From: Whitmania pigra
Taxonomy: Eukaryota; Annelida; Clitellata; Hirudinida; Haemopidae
Assembly (NCBI GenBank): GCA_021613335.1
Contig: JAJTWR010000422.1
Span: forward strand, 62,001 to 126,000
Direction of reading: 5' to 3'
Length of the DNA: 64,000 bases
Below are positions 1-13,194 of the stretch, in pieces (positions within the stretch are counted from its first letter, which is position 1; every line of letters starts with the position of its first letter). Below the pieces are notes generated by a model, which saw nothing but the letters and a program-made list of their open reading frames with translations, was not told the DNA's origin and made no database searches. A program made the translations under genes and the position numbers.

Positions 1-375
1 CCTGGCAATTATTTGTTTGGCTAATAAACAAAAGCTCACCGTCCCAAGCAAGAGATTGTTAGCTGATATTGGCCAACTGCGAAAAAATTCTTTCGCGAAA
101 ACGGAGTATTGTGTTCGGCCATAGCCGCCTTAATGTTTTCACGGGTTCTGCATATGCTGGTAAGCCAACAGACCTCTTTAAGTAGTGTTATTCAATAAAC
201 ATAAGCAAACTTTACATTTCACTTCAAAGTGATTGTTGGGATCTGCATGTAACCAATCCTTTAGTTCGATGTTTGTTAACCAATCATCATTAACTGTCTG
301 ATTGTACCACATCTTAGCTTTTTGACGAGGTGGATCAACACTGCTAGCAACTGGAGTAACTGCGCCGCCGTCCAT
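1..375 (-). pseudogene. hAT-like transposase N-terminal fragment, cut by window edge
   Basis: Reading down from the start codon at 375, the frame gives a BED-like or KRAB-ZBED-like zinc-finger start with W-x5-WL and CKVC spacing (residues WLTNIELKDWLHAD, then CKVCLCLL). It hits a stop at 178. Beyond that stop another frame continues with KAAMAEHNTPFS, resembling the 'aEHNlPF' motif that follows the zinc finger in many hAT-type transposases. The frame is therefore broken at least once. No start context or terminal repeat is visible and the element continues past the left edge. The family assignment rests on motif shape only. Confidence 0.45.
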
Positions 376-504
376 TGTTCAAAAATCAAAGATTAATGTA
401 ATGCGGAAGTGATGAAGGTTCTTTCTTAAAGAAACTTACAGAATATTATTTTTACCACAAAAATTTATTTTTCCAAAAAAGCACCCAAATTTCCAAACCA
501 AATA

Positions 505-1036
505 CTGTATTTTCACAAAAATAACACGCAGACGAACTTAACAAGCGGACGAATATTTTTCCAATTTATGTAAAAAATCACTTATAAAACACGCAAACGA
601 TTATAACACGCATCAATAGACGCATTTTTTTCTTTTAGCTAAAGAAATTTAACATTAAAATTAAAATTATATGTATTAAAATATTAAACTGGAGCATTTT
701 CTAATATATAAAACAATAAAATATAAAAGTTGTTAAAAAATCTTCCGTTAGCTGGGCGGCCGGTGCTTGGTAGATACAGTGTTACATAGATAGAAGTGAT
801 CTTGGTTGAAATATCAACGTCGTTAAGAAAGTAGCTGATAAACTTAACTCGTACACTGTTGCCTACAAGCTTCAAGTCGTTTCTAGAGCAAAAGACAAAG
901 TTAACAGAGCAGCTGCTCGGGAGTTCAATGTTAACGAAGTGTCGGTTCGCGAATGGAGAAAGAAGGAATGCTTGCTTGAGAAACTAAACCTGAGAAAACG
1001 TGGCCAAAATGCGAAATGGCCAACAACAATTTGAAA
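505..1036 (+). mobile_element. partial pogo/Tigger-like element, copy A
   Basis: The first about 530 bp of a pogo-type element, nearly identical to the start of the copy at 1542. It begins right after a TA (503-504) with CTGTATTTTCAC. It shares the internal block AACACGCAGACGAA and the N-terminal transposase reading KLQVVSRAKDK...NRAAAREFNV...VREWRKKE, which is a pogo/CENP-B-type helix-turn-helix. It diverges after the AKWP motif near 1030 and stops, so it is truncated. About 500 bp of unexplained AT-rich sequence separates it from copy B. Confidence 0.6.
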
Positions 1037-1541
1037 GGGGTGAGTTGTTTTTCTTGGAAGAATTCCATTGGTATTCGGTTTAATATTCGAAACTTAGCCT
1101 GATTTTTAAGACCTAGTTAACAATTAACAATTTATTTTCTTATTTACTACTCCTGCGTGAACAATTTTAGTTAGTGATTTTGTAGTAAAATTTAAGTATT
1201 ACTCAGTTTGGTGGGGTTTTTATAATTATTGTCTATTACCTAATTATTTTAATAAATAAATACATCGTCATTGTGCAGCAGTAATAACAATTTTTTAATA
1301 ATTATTTGACGAACGACTTGATAAAGATGTTCGTCCTGATTAATCCTGGATTTATCTGCGCCCTGGGAGTTTGGTGGAAAAACTTGGAGAAGAAGGAGAA
1401 GAAAATGGCTGTCGTAATCATAAATTACAACAATGGAAGATTCTTTAGCATAGTCTTCATAAACGATTCTTAATGCAGAAACAGACAACTGAAACCACGT
1501 TCTATTTTTCGAAGTACCTGTTTTTTTTGCTTTTTTAAATA
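1037..1541. other. spacer between the two pogo copies
   Basis: AT-rich sequence with no ORF, RNA or repeat that I can name. It may be host DNA or the deleted remainder of copy A. Confidence 0.4.
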
Positions 1542-1897
1542 CCGTGTTTTTACGAAATTAACACGCAGACGAATATAACATGCAATTTTTCCAATATATT
1601 AAAAAAAGCACTTATAAAACACGCAAACGATTATAACGCGCACCAATAGACTCATTTTTTTCTTTTGACTAAAGAAATTTAACATTTAAATTAAAATTAT
1701 ATATATTAAAATCTTAAATTGAAGCAGTTTCTAATATATAAAACAATCAAAAATAGAAGTTGTCAAAAAATCTTCCGTTAGCTGGGCGGCCGGTGCTTGG
1801 TAGATACAGTGTTACATAGATAGAAGTGATCTTGGTTGAAATATCAACGTCGTTAAGAAAGTGGCTCATTAACATAACTCGTACACTGCTGTCCAAA

Positions 1898-2660
1898 AGC
1901 TTCAAGTCGTTTATAGGGCAAAAGACAAAGGTAACAGAGCAGCTGCTCGGGGATTTAACATTATTGAAGTGTCGGTTCGCGAATGGAGAAAGAAGGAATG
2001 CTTGCTTGAGAAACTGAATCTGAGAGAACGTGCATGCCGTGACCAAAATGCAAAATGGCCAAAGTTGGAGTCTGATCTAAAGCTATGGGTATTAAAACAA
2101 AGGAAGAGATAGCTTTCGACATTCCCGCTAGGAGAACAGTGAAAGCATCTGGCGCCAGAACTGTGGCAATAACAACAAGTAGTCACGAACGGACATGTTT
2201 CACAGTCATACTTGGATGCTTTGCGGCTGGCACCAAGTCAAAACCAATATTGATTTTCAAGAGACAATGCGAAAAATTGTCTGCATAAAGCTCTGGATTC
2301 AGAAATGTTCTCAAACGAGACCGGGGATTCTGTTCAAAGAGCTCGCGGTTGATCATGGATGCAATGACTGCTCATAAAGAGGAGACAGTTAAGAAGATGC
2401 TCAACTTAAGCGGATGTTACATTGCAATCTATGGTGGTCTATCATCCAAACTGCAACCACAAATCGTTGAGAAATTGATAGATGTGAGAGGGAGGAATGG
2501 ACGCAGAATGACACACACACTCACACACCGTCTGGACGAGACATGAAGGCCTTGTATTCCGTGGTGTGCACGTGGGTTGCACGAGCATGGGACAAAGTGT
2601 CGCCTGATTTGATTCTGAGTGGCTTTAGAAAGGCTGGAATTAAGTCTACATGAAAGGAGT
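1898..2660 (+). pseudogene. pogo/Tigger transposase remnant
   Basis: Three collinear blocks of a pogo-family transposase occur in different frames. At 1898-2110 there is a helix-turn-helix part with GNRAAARGF, VREWRKKE and AKWP, ending at a stop. At about 2110-2287 there is the start of the DDE domain with the typical VKASGARTVAITTSSHERT followed by FTVILGCFAAGTK. At 2349-2490 comes MDAMTAHKEE plus the GGLSSKLQP signature after the second acidic residue. A C-terminal echo (WVARAWDKVSPDLI) follows near 2575. The first block ends just before the second, so the middle is deleted. The element cannot encode an active enzyme. Confidence 0.75.
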
Positions 2661-4206
2661 AAAGTGACCACCCGGACTTTGAACTAGCCTGCGATCCGGC
2701 AAGAGCTGAAAATGAATATGAAGACTGTTCGACTTTTGACGGATTTGAAGTGTGAGACACTGAACTTCGCCCCATAACTTCAGGCTCCAATCGTGCAGAA
2801 AATTATTAATTAATTTTTGTAATTTTATTACGTAATATTCAGCATCTGTTGTCTTTACTAAAATCAACCTCAGTGGTATTTCAGATCAATAAAAATAGCG
2901 CTTCTCACTCCAAAATAACTCCTTGCCTCCTACCTCATTTGATTCTCTTCTAGCTAATCTCTTGTCAGGCCCTTTTGCTTTGGCCTCATTATTATACTGA
3001 CGCAACAGAAGGCTTTGCTGATGATGAGGAATAATTATTGGTCTTATGATTGATTTTTTGAATGTGCATTATGTCTGTTAATAAATTGTTTAAAAACTTC
3101 AAAGATTAACGATTCATGAGCTCGCTGCAATTGACACGAGCCGCTTTGGTATTGCGTTCTCTCTCCAATTCTTCCTCGAAACTATTTTTATTTTAAGATT
3201 TGCATCAACTTCAACTTTGGAATGCAGACTGTTCACATATGATAATTTGTAAGACAAAAGTGAAGCAATACTTCAAAGGACGGTAACGAACTCGTTATCC
3301 AATTCCATGCTGCAAAGGTTTCCGCTTATACGAGGCTCTGTTCCCATAACTCCCTAAATATGGAAATCACATATTATAAATGTACAAATCTTAAGAGACA
3401 TTTTAAAACATTTTGAGATCAATTCTTGGAGTAGGTAATGAAGTTAAGAATTGTTGAGGTCCAAACAGTACATCAATTATAACATGAAATTTCATGAGAT
3501 TTCAAGGTTAAAGTCTCTCTTTCAAGAACTATAAATGGATCATTGATCTGAACATGAAATGTAGCTCATGTACAATAGGCTTTATAATTTCATTGAAAGA
3601 AACAAGGATTTTTAAATAAATTGAGATCAATTCTTAAAGCAGTTACTGAAGTTATGCAGACTTCACTGTGAAGGTATGGAATTGTTGAGATCCAAACAAT
3701 GAATCAACTATAACATGAAAGTATGGCCAAAAGCTTCACATAATTTTTTCCACCCAATGGGTTTCATGATATGCTCTTATGTCAATGTAAAAAATCAAGT
3801 GACTCATCACCAGCAAAATCCAGAGCACTGGTGGTAATTCATTACAATTTCCAATTTGAATCTTCATGATGAGCTCCAAGAGAATGGGCTAAGACTTTCA
3901 TTTTGTTTTCTAACAAAGACTGCAAAAGACTGATAACTGACAACACTATCAAAATTGTATCTATTTTGTTCCATGTTTTGAAAAAAGTTCACAGAGTTTT
4001 TATAACAGGATCATTAAGAGATTGAAGACATTTGCCACAATAAGTCCGAGTATGTGATGTTTGACTACTAAAATGTTAAATAGCACCAACCAAATCTCCA
4101 TCTGAAACCAGTGCTGAAAAAAACAGCTATTTGATAATGCTATAATACAGATAATGCTTGATAATGTTATAATATAGATAATGTTTGATAATGTTGTAAT
4201 ATAGAT

Positions 4207-4503
<297 letters not shown>

Positions 4504-4953
4504 GCACACAAAGTGAAAACTCTAACATCAAATATAATTATGAGTAAGAAATAGTTGAATAATTATGACACAAATAAATTAGTACAACACCCCACAAGCT
4601 TCTTATAGTTGCCATCAATTAATTTCAGTTAAATTCAAATTGACGACCCAAATTCGAGAGCCGTAATGATTAAAGTGACTGCTTTGCTACATGCTTCTGT
4701 AAGCATATATCGGAGGTTCTTTATGCGATTCATAACCAATTATAACCTATTTAAAATTAAAAATATATTCTAAAGCTTTTGCAAAAATATACAATCAAAA
4801 GCTATCATTTAAATTTTTTATTTTTGTTAGTCGGAATCACATTCATGTAAATTTAATCTAGCATAACAGGGATACGATTATAGCACGCAGATGGGGGTGC
4901 GCGGTACGTAAAATCGAACATAACGCGCGTGTAATATGGTTGATAATACGGTA

Positions 4954-6180
4954 CCTATTCACCCAGATTTTGTCCAAAATTAAAAAAAAAAAGCCCAGAT
5001 CTTGGCTTACATTGGCAATCCTGGTCATACAGCATTGGCTTTAATGAAACTGATATATGTATCTCGAATGGACACTGAAAAGGTTAGCAGTAATGATAGA
5101 AGAATTATGGATATAGCAGATCCAAGTCAATCTTTTGTTTTAATCTTCATGATGTGGGGGCACCGTCGATGGTCGCAACCGATAATAAACTCCTTCTAGT
5201 TTTCCGATTCTCTGGGGGTTAGGCATTTCGTGACTGGACCACGTGAATGTGTCAGAGCACGAAGATGCTATGATGGCCTGCCTGTTAGTTGGCTGAGCTG
5301 GAAGAGTTTGTCCAGCCGTTCGGGTTTGATCGGCATCGACTGCGAGAAATTCTTTCTTGAGGGTGTCATAATCCATCAATTCGCATGTAGTAGAGTCGAG
5401 GCCGTTAGAGCGTGATGAAATCTTGTGGAACTAGCAGTTATTTTAGCTAATGCAAACTAGGACTCGATTATTTTGAACCAAGCCTCCGTAATGTTATAAA
5501 CCGGCGTAATTGATACCGAGTTCGAATGACAGGATTCCATACAGTCACCAGTAAAGTGTGAGAAATAGTACTAAAGTTATGGTAAATTGATTGTGAAATT
5601 AATGATAGTGGGACAAAACTACAATAATAAAAAACGATCTATACACAAATGAAGAATATAACAAATACTATATTAAACTAAATTCCTGTTATACAGAACA
5701 GGCACTGAACTGTCAAATAAGTTGGGAGAGTAACCTTAATTGTGCGTGGCTTCACTTCCAAAAAGGCAATGCTTGTTTAAAATATTTAGATAATTATGAA
5801 CTATCGTACTGGAAACCAGCACATATTATATTTTAATGAATCTAGCGCCTAAAACTGTATGCTACGAATACAACAGAAATTGGCTTTGCTGTAAAATCAG
5901 AGGCGACTCAGTATTTAAAAATCGGCCGCGGCTGCGATATTATTCAGCTTGGCTCGGCTTAACTAAAAATCGGCTGGCGGACGTCGGCTCGTCAGCTCCC
6001 AGGTCTAGTGTGTTCACACTAGAGAACCACTAAGAACTATTAAGTAGACCATAGACCACGGGGCAGCTTCAATCCAAAACTGATTCTACCTGGTTGGATC
6101 AGGTCCACTCCAAGCAGCGGTGAGGAGCTTTGATATTGTTGGTTTTCTTTGTTTAACTATTGTCTCAGAACAATGGGCTT
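4954..6180. other. no recognised gene
   Basis: Short ORFs occur on both strands (for example 5002-5199 plus, 5140-5379 minus), but none resembles a family I know and no splice structure links them. A GC-richer patch at 5925-6030 ends in CCCAGGTCTAG. The same terminal motif ends a related GC-richer patch at about 29085-29196, so both may be ends of one dispersed repeat. Confidence 0.4.
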
Positions 6181-6184
6181 CTTT

Positions 6185-6353
6185 ATTTATTTATTTATTT
6201 GATTATAGTCCTTTGCATAACTGAGATGATCTGGACTAACAATGGGCTTCCAAAGTCTTCCTTATTTATAAACGCATGAGTAACTTTAGCGTCTAAAGTC
6301 CAAATCATCTCAGTTATGCAACGGACTATAATCAAATAAATAAATAAAATAAA
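6185..6353. repeat. foldback (MITE-like) inverted repeat
   Basis: Two arms of about 50 bp are inverted around a short spacer. The left arm contains GATTATAGTCCTTTGCATAA and the right arm, in reverse complement, GATTATAGTCCGTTGCATAA, both next to TTTATTTATT runs. One-armed copies of the same sequence occur at 18672-18735 and, more diverged, at about 35737-35790, so this is a dispersed family. It lies about 300 bp upstream of the first confirmed exon of the metalloprotease gene. Confidence 0.75.
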
Positions 6354-6641
6354 TAAACTTTAGCGTCTACCAAGTACTACGTGCTACAGAAGAAAATGGT
6401 AAATGCAATGTGCTGTTTATTATTGTCGATTATGATAAATTCTATTATTACCTTTATCCTCAAAATTGTATTTATAGAAAATCAGAGCAATACAACTATT
6501 AATACTGGTTGTTTGTGTTCGGCAATCGACTTCAACTGAAATAAAAGGTAAAATCTTTCTTTTGATACCAATATTAATAATAATTTTTAATATGTTGACA
6601 CATAAATTTTAAAATTATTTGGTTTATGAAAATAAATGCAG

Positions 6642-9600
6642 TAAACACGCAATGGAGTTACACGAACAACAAGAACAGCAAAACAGAGTTGCTACCTGAC
6701 TCTATCCAATTTGACCTTGAACTTGAAAGAGGTAGAATAACCTTGAACCTTATGAAGCAGTCGTCAGAGTCGCTGAAGACACTCAATATAATAAGTCAGT
6801 TTCAAGGACAGCGATCAGTTTGGCAGCCCTCCGAAGACGAAGTTAGTAAGCAGCACTGTTTTCAATTCGAACAGGCACTTTATTTAAATTAAATAATTTC
6901 TTACTTCAAGTATGACATTAAATGAAAAATGGCTTGAACACGATAGATTATTCGGGTCATTTTCTTTTGCATTGTAAAAAATGCGTGAGGTATACATAAC
7001 ATAATATCGTTCAAGTTTATGGAGAATTTCTGTTTCAGTGCTTGGGCATCTACAAAGACCCTTCCCTCGATGCCTTTGCCACTGTTACTGTTAACACATT
7101 ACATGATGCGAAAGAGACACTATATGTGAGCAATCATTTTTAAAGCAACGATAAAGTCATTTGTTTTCTATTCGTAAATAATAATTTAAAATAAATACAA
7201 TCTAATCGTATACTTGATTTTTATTGCGTTTCATTAACCTGGTATTTTTTATTGTTTAAAACATTACTGTTTTTGTTTGAAGACAATCACATTTACTAGC
7301 TACAACAAATCCTTTATCTTGGAACCCGCCAATGCATTCAATACGTTTTTGGACAACAAAGAGCAAGATCCAGCCGTTGAGAACAACATTACTGCGAACA
7401 GGAACAATATTAATGATAGTAATTCCATTAACAGCAAAAATGAAATCAAACGTCTCAACATTGACGGCATAATTCATTCCCTTGTTGAATCACCGGCAAA
7501 ACCACCACTGGATAATAGGGGTTATAAAGCTGTTGAATATTAGTAATGCAAGATTAAATAAATTAACGATAATATTTGGATAAATATAGACGTAATTAGT
7601 AGTAAATCGGTATTTAAATTCTGTATTATTGTTTAATTAGCCACTATTTATAACTTTTGTGATATTTAAGATTTGACAAAAGAAACCATGTTCAGGAAGA
7701 GATCAGCCACAATACCAGCAATGAAGAGACTGATGACAGTTGAGATGTTCACAATAATAGATTATTCTATATTCAACAGGTGAGCTTGAGACATACATAA
7801 TAAACTACAATTTATTACATTAAATATTTTGATTCATCAAGATTCTTCAAGGAAAGTAAAGCCAAAACCAACTGTAAGAAAAAGCAAGAAGCACGAAAGA
7901 AAATCCTCTACATATTCACCCATGTCATGGAGAGAGTAAGTAATATTTCTGAAGATATTTTTATTTAATCACTGTCTGTTTCTCATGAAATAATGACCCA
8001 ACTAAAACTGAAAAGTAGAGAGAATTAACAAGAATTCTGAAACAAAAAATTGCAATAACAGAAAATTGTGTTTAATAAGGTAAAAATCAACTATGAGAAC
8101 ATAGAAATGGAAGGTTTGAAGTTCACAACAAAATGGGTGGGGGCATTGATTGCAGAAGTAAGTAATATTCTTAATGATGATGCTGACAATAATTTAAACT
8201 TGAGAAAGGTTTCAATATTTCAACCCTATTAATTTATTAAAAAAATTCAAGCTTGCAGTCACTGAATCAAATGAGTTTTCTTAACCATCTCTCTTCAGAG
8301 TATCAAAGATGTACCATTCATTGAAAATGAAAATTCAAAGAATGATTCTCATGCTATTGATGCTGAATTAGTTGTGGAAAATCTGAAAAAATGGGAACAA
8401 ACTGAGAAGGCAAAAGGGAATGACAAAACTAAATTGCCAAATTATGATTTCCTAGCTCTTTTCACCAAGTGAATTTATACTATTTGCTAATAGTTATAAT
8501 AACAGCTATTCTTCTGTTAATGATTTTTGCTCACTCATATGCACTTAAATGTCTTTTCATCAAACTAATCTAAGCCCATAACTTGACCACATTTTATTTA
8601 AATTATGTAATACATAAAAATGTGCATTATATAACTTGCTCACACATACCTGCATCTGTTCAAACCTGATTTTTCAGCTATAAATTGAAGTACATCAACG
8701 AAACAATACTTGGCATAGCAAGTACTCTTGAAATTTGTACTTCCCAATCCATTGGCATCACCTATTACAGTTACATTCATTCAGCTGTTACCATTACAAC
8801 CCATGAAGCAGGACATGCGTAAGTCTGCATTTATCACAATTATGACGAAAACAATAATAATTATAAATTAGTTACCTAGTAATTCCAAATTTGGCTTTGA
8901 TCAATAAAACATTCTAGAAGTTATAATTGAATTAAGGGGTGATTGTAACCAAACAATTGAATGCAAATTATAGTAAAAATTGTATTGCATTATCTATGTC
9001 TTCAAATGTCTTATGTTCATTATGTCATGGTACTGTAGCAGTTGACACTTTTTGTGTGACTGCCGATTGAAACAAGTCACACAGTTGTTTGTTAAATTCA
9101 TTAATTAACCAATTGGTAATTGACTAAACAATATTTCACTAATTTAACGTGTTTCAATTTATTTACATCTGCTTAAATTCAGGCATCATATTGGTCATCC
9201 ATTAGTGGGAATTCTCCCTTAGAACATTTTTGTAATCACTTTGGTCAAGTATTTCAATTATACTTTAGTATAACAAAAAAGATACAATTACTGTATGATG
9301 TTCACTCTCTAAAATATTTCTTAATAATAAATTATTGAAATGTGACACCCTCAAAGGTTCCATTAAGTTAAATTAATTTCATATCACTTCTCCATTCAAG
9401 AAAATCAAAACTTTTTAAAATAAATTAGAACCTGTGCAAATGAGGAAAAAGTTGAACAATTATTCTCAAACTGAGTGAGGTTGAGGCAGTACTTTAGAAT
9501 CCACCTTTTGGTTCTTGAGCTTATTAGTGATTTCAGATATTGTGCTTGATTCATAGGAGTGACAGTGTTGATATGAGATAAAATTATAAAATAATTTAAT

Positions 9601-11458
9601 TATTATTAAAAGTTTAGGCATTTATCACGATGGTGTGCAGAATGACTGTGAACCCAGGAAAAACTTTATAATGTCATCACATGTTGCATTACTGGATCCG
9701 GACATGATGCAGAACTTATATCACTTCTCCAGATGCTCACCTTCTTATTTGAATGCCACAGTTAATAGACTGGACAGGTGAGAGAGCATCTACAGAGTGA
9801 CTGATAAAATTATTGTATGCTTTTATTTATCAAATTTATTTAGGTAGATGTCCATTGATCCTAATATGATTAATTGAGGCAAATGCATTTTTAGAAAATG
9901 CTAAGCAAGACATTAAAATAAAACTATTGATATTTAAAGCTAATTGTATGATTCCAATTCTTGGCCATTGCAGTGTCAATAGGAACTGTTTGGCAGATGG
10001 AGGAGTTGATTTCAACCGTGGTCGTGAAAGGGACACATTTTTGCATTTGTATCCTGGACAGATTTACGAACTTGACGATCAATGCAGAATGCATAATGGT
10101 CCAGAGTCATACTACTGCGGAGTACGTTTAATTTGTTTGTGTTTTATAAGTAGTTCATATTTATTTGAACTTAGCATTTATTGTTTTCATACTATTTTAC
10201 TACATATTTTTAGTTTACAATTGTTATCAGTTTGTTGTTGCTGAGCTCATTCAACATATCATGTTTATGCATTTAGGAATACAAATGTTTTACTAACTGT
10301 TTTGCTCATAAAATAAAGGGAATCCAAGAAGATCAAGAAATATGCCAGATTGTTAAGTGTTTCGATGGATCTGCCTGTCAAATATTAGGAAGGTTCAATG
10401 CACTGGATGGAACCACTTGTGCAAACAGTTCATGGTGTCTCAATGGCAAATGTGTATATGATAGTAGAGCTCCAAAAGCTGCAAGTGAGCAAAAGTTTAT
10501 TTGTTAAAATGTGTGTAATGCATGTTCTCTCTCATTTAGATTATTGCAATTCCCTTCTTTAAGGCACATCTGCTTCTTTAATTAATTCCTTGCTATGTGT
10601 CCAAAACAAGCTTGCCAAGCTTGTTCTTCTCAACCCTACCCTTACTAGTTATAGGGACTGCCTGAAGCAATTGCACTGGTTGCTGATTCATAGTTGCGAC
10701 AAAATTGCCCTCATGACATATCACACTCTAGCGACATAACCCCGCCTGATCTCTTTTACCTTTTTTTGCTTGTAGAAGTGAAACAATTAAATCATATGAA
10801 GGTATTAAGTTTTTAAAACCTTTTACAAAACTATTACATTTTCAAACCATTACTGATAAAGTGTATTCAAATATTGATCCTAATCTAATCTCACTTTTCC
10901 AGATAATTGCGTTAATGGTGACGTCAAATTTCCTCTTTATGAGGAATGTCGTTCTTACCTTAATGATGATTTCAATTGTTATAAAAAAAGAATAAGAAAT
11001 GCCTGCTGTGCCTCATGTGAAGGTGTTGAAATCAGACGACATATGGATGAAGGTTTCAATTGTTGATCAGCTTTAATTAGTATTAATTAAATTATTTTAA
11101 TTTTAATACAATAAATTTAAAATTAATCTTCTTATAAATGAAATAATAAATTAAAAATAATAAATAATTTAGCATTCATTATGCTTGGCAAACAGATTGT
11201 ATAGACGCCATTGAAGATTGTTCCAACCTTGAACCAAGATACTGTTACAACAATTATTACGCCATAAATTGTTGTCAAACTTGTCGTGCTCTTGTGCAGA
11301 ATCCGCACGATGCTAATTGCCTCTATGGAGACAAAGGCATTGGCTGTTCAGACCTTCTACCTACAGTCTGTCACCTAAACCCAACTCGTTTCTGTTGTCA
11401 AACTTGTGCAACTTATCTGTCACCGACTAAAACCACTCATACCAACTCCAATCACTGA
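6642..11458 (+). CDS. ADAMTS-like secreted zinc metalloprotease, no TSP1 repeats
   Basis: Predicted exons: 6642-6841, 7039-7125, 7283-7520, 7671-7779, 7842-7935, 8080-8157, 8299-8468, 8678-8818, 9613-9777, 9974-10121, 10277-10484, 10903-11052, 11196-11458; all phases agree (about 683 residues). The signal-peptide exon was not placed; an ATG with a hydrophobic stretch at 6396 is a candidate. In order: prodomain, a furin-type site (FRKRSA) near 7690, and a reprolysin domain with HEAGHALGIYHDG, split after HEAGHA by the intron 8819-9612. An IMSS Met-turn follows, then an ADAMTS-type disintegrin-like region (YPGQIYELDDQC, then WCLNGKCV). Three cysteine repeats each end in CCxxC (NACCASC, NCCQTC, FCCQTC), like PLAC domains. 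The thrombospondin type 1 repeat expected after WCxxGxCV is missing. Likely an extracellular protease. The donor at 7520 (GTTATA) is the weakest call. Confidence 0.88.
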
Positions 11459-12208
11459 ATCTATTTTCTCTTCGAAATTTCCTCCATCGGCAATTGTCAA
11501 CGACACCACTATTTCTATTAAGAAAACTTTCCCATCAACAAATAAGCAACATCAAGTTCCATAACTTTAATTATTTTATTGCTGCAGTTATAACAATATT
11601 ATAATAAAAGATGATTGTTAACATGAAGCATTTTGTGAGATGTAGTGGAATTTGTAGAAAATCTTCAGTCTTATTTAGTTCAGTGAAGCTTCCTAATGAA
11701 GATTCTACATGAGCGATATGGGAAGTAACTTCTTATTTTATATTATGCATATTATAATAATTCCTACGAGGTTTAGGATTTAAATTACAACAAATATTTA
11801 AAATAAAATAATATAACAAAATAATTAAAATAATAATAATATAATAACTTAATGAGTTCAAGGAAGTTCTCAAGAATTCAAGTTACTGAAGATTAAACAA
11901 GTGATCCATATTTCGATTTTGTTATTATAAATATACCATGTTAAATGTGTGTATAATATGATCTTATTTTGATTTTTCAGACTCAGACTCATTTGATTAT
12001 CAAGGTCTGGATACAAGCACTAGTGAAGATTTTCTTACTACTAGTCAAGATGTTGTATTTTTGTATAAATGATAAATTTTGTTTAGTCGTTGGGAGACAT
12101 TGCACACATATTTTAATGTACCATGACTCTTATGCTATTAAATTTTATCAAAGTTTTGAGTTGGTAGAAATAGATTTTATGCGAGAATGAACCTGAGCAT
12201 TATTCTCC
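11459..12208. other. 3' flank of the metalloprotease gene
   Basis: AT-rich, with AATAAT/AATAAA-rich stretches that could serve as polyadenylation signals (for example around 11600 and 11820). A 73-codon ORF at 11969-12190 has no recognisable motif and probably leads into the truncated hAT element. Confidence 0.4.
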
Positions 12209-12913
12209 AAGTTGGTGACGGATCACCTGTCTTTGCTTTTAAAAAGGTTTGAGCATTACTTCCCAGCCATAAAAGACCCACGAACGGATAAGGAATGGAT
12301 CCGCGACCCATTTGTCAACAAACCAGGCGAATCTAGCATGTCTGTGCAAGAAGATCAACTGCTGGAGATTGCTAATGACGGCGTCCTTAAAACTGCGTTC
12401 CAGACAACTCTACCGGTGTTCTGGATTAAAGTCATGGCGGAATACCCTGAGATTGCAATCACTTAAATCCCTGTTGCCATTTCCGACATCCTACCTTTGT
12501 GAAGCGGGGTTTACTGCAGTGACAGCAACCAAAACAAAACAACGGAATAAACTGGACATAAGCAACACCTTCGAGTGTCATTGTCTCCGATTACCCCCCC
12601 AGATGGAACTGACTCGTTGCAAAGAAACAAGCTCAGGGTTCTCATTGATTTAGCGTTCTAATGAGTTAAATTTTAAATCACTTTATATTAATTTTTTTGT
12701 GTAACTGTATGTATTTGGAAGGCATGTTTAAATACAATTTCAAATCACTTTATATTCATTTGTTTGCGTATTTTGAAGGCGTGTGTAAATACAATTAAAT
12801 TAAAGTTATTAATTCAAAACGATCTAAAATACAATGAACTCCCCCCGAGCGGGCCGCGGTAAAATTATCAAACATTAACCGGTCCGCGGCGATAAAAAGG
12901 TTGGGGAACACTG
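12209..12913 (+). mobile_element. 3' part of a hAT transposon (ZBED5/SCAND3-like)
   Basis: Two overlapping frames at 12212-12466 and 12470-12650 give the end of a hAT transposase. They include FWIKVMAEYPEI, then the dimerisation block LPFPTSYLCEAGFTAVTATK and the RNKLDISN tail. The frame shifts once, near 12465. The element ends in a GC-rich patch with GCGGGCCGCGGTAAAATTAT and the terminal GGTTGGGGAACACTG (12899-12913), a typical hAT end (CAGTGTTCCCCAACC in reverse). No matching left terminal repeat is present, so the 5' part is lost. Non-functional. Confidence 0.8.
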
Positions 12914-13194
12914 CTTTATGCCCCCACTATTTTGCCTTCGTTACGAAGGCACATCATTCGCTTTAAATCTGTTATTAAGTAAGTATATAACAGTTTAACT
13001 TGTAATAATAACTTAGTCCTTCAGAAAAAATTGTAGATTCCTCGGGTGCCTCGAAATCTTTTTAGATCTTTTGTGTGCCACAAGACAAAAAGAATTGGGT
13101 TGCCACAAGTTATTTATTTAATGCATGAATAAGTGTTTTAACATAAGCAAACAACAACATCAAGTTCATCAAGTGTTCAGGATCCTCTGTCTGA

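Noticed and set aside
5002..5379. Small genes on both strands near 5 kb
   Set aside because: No family similarity, no splice partners; ordinary chance ORFs.
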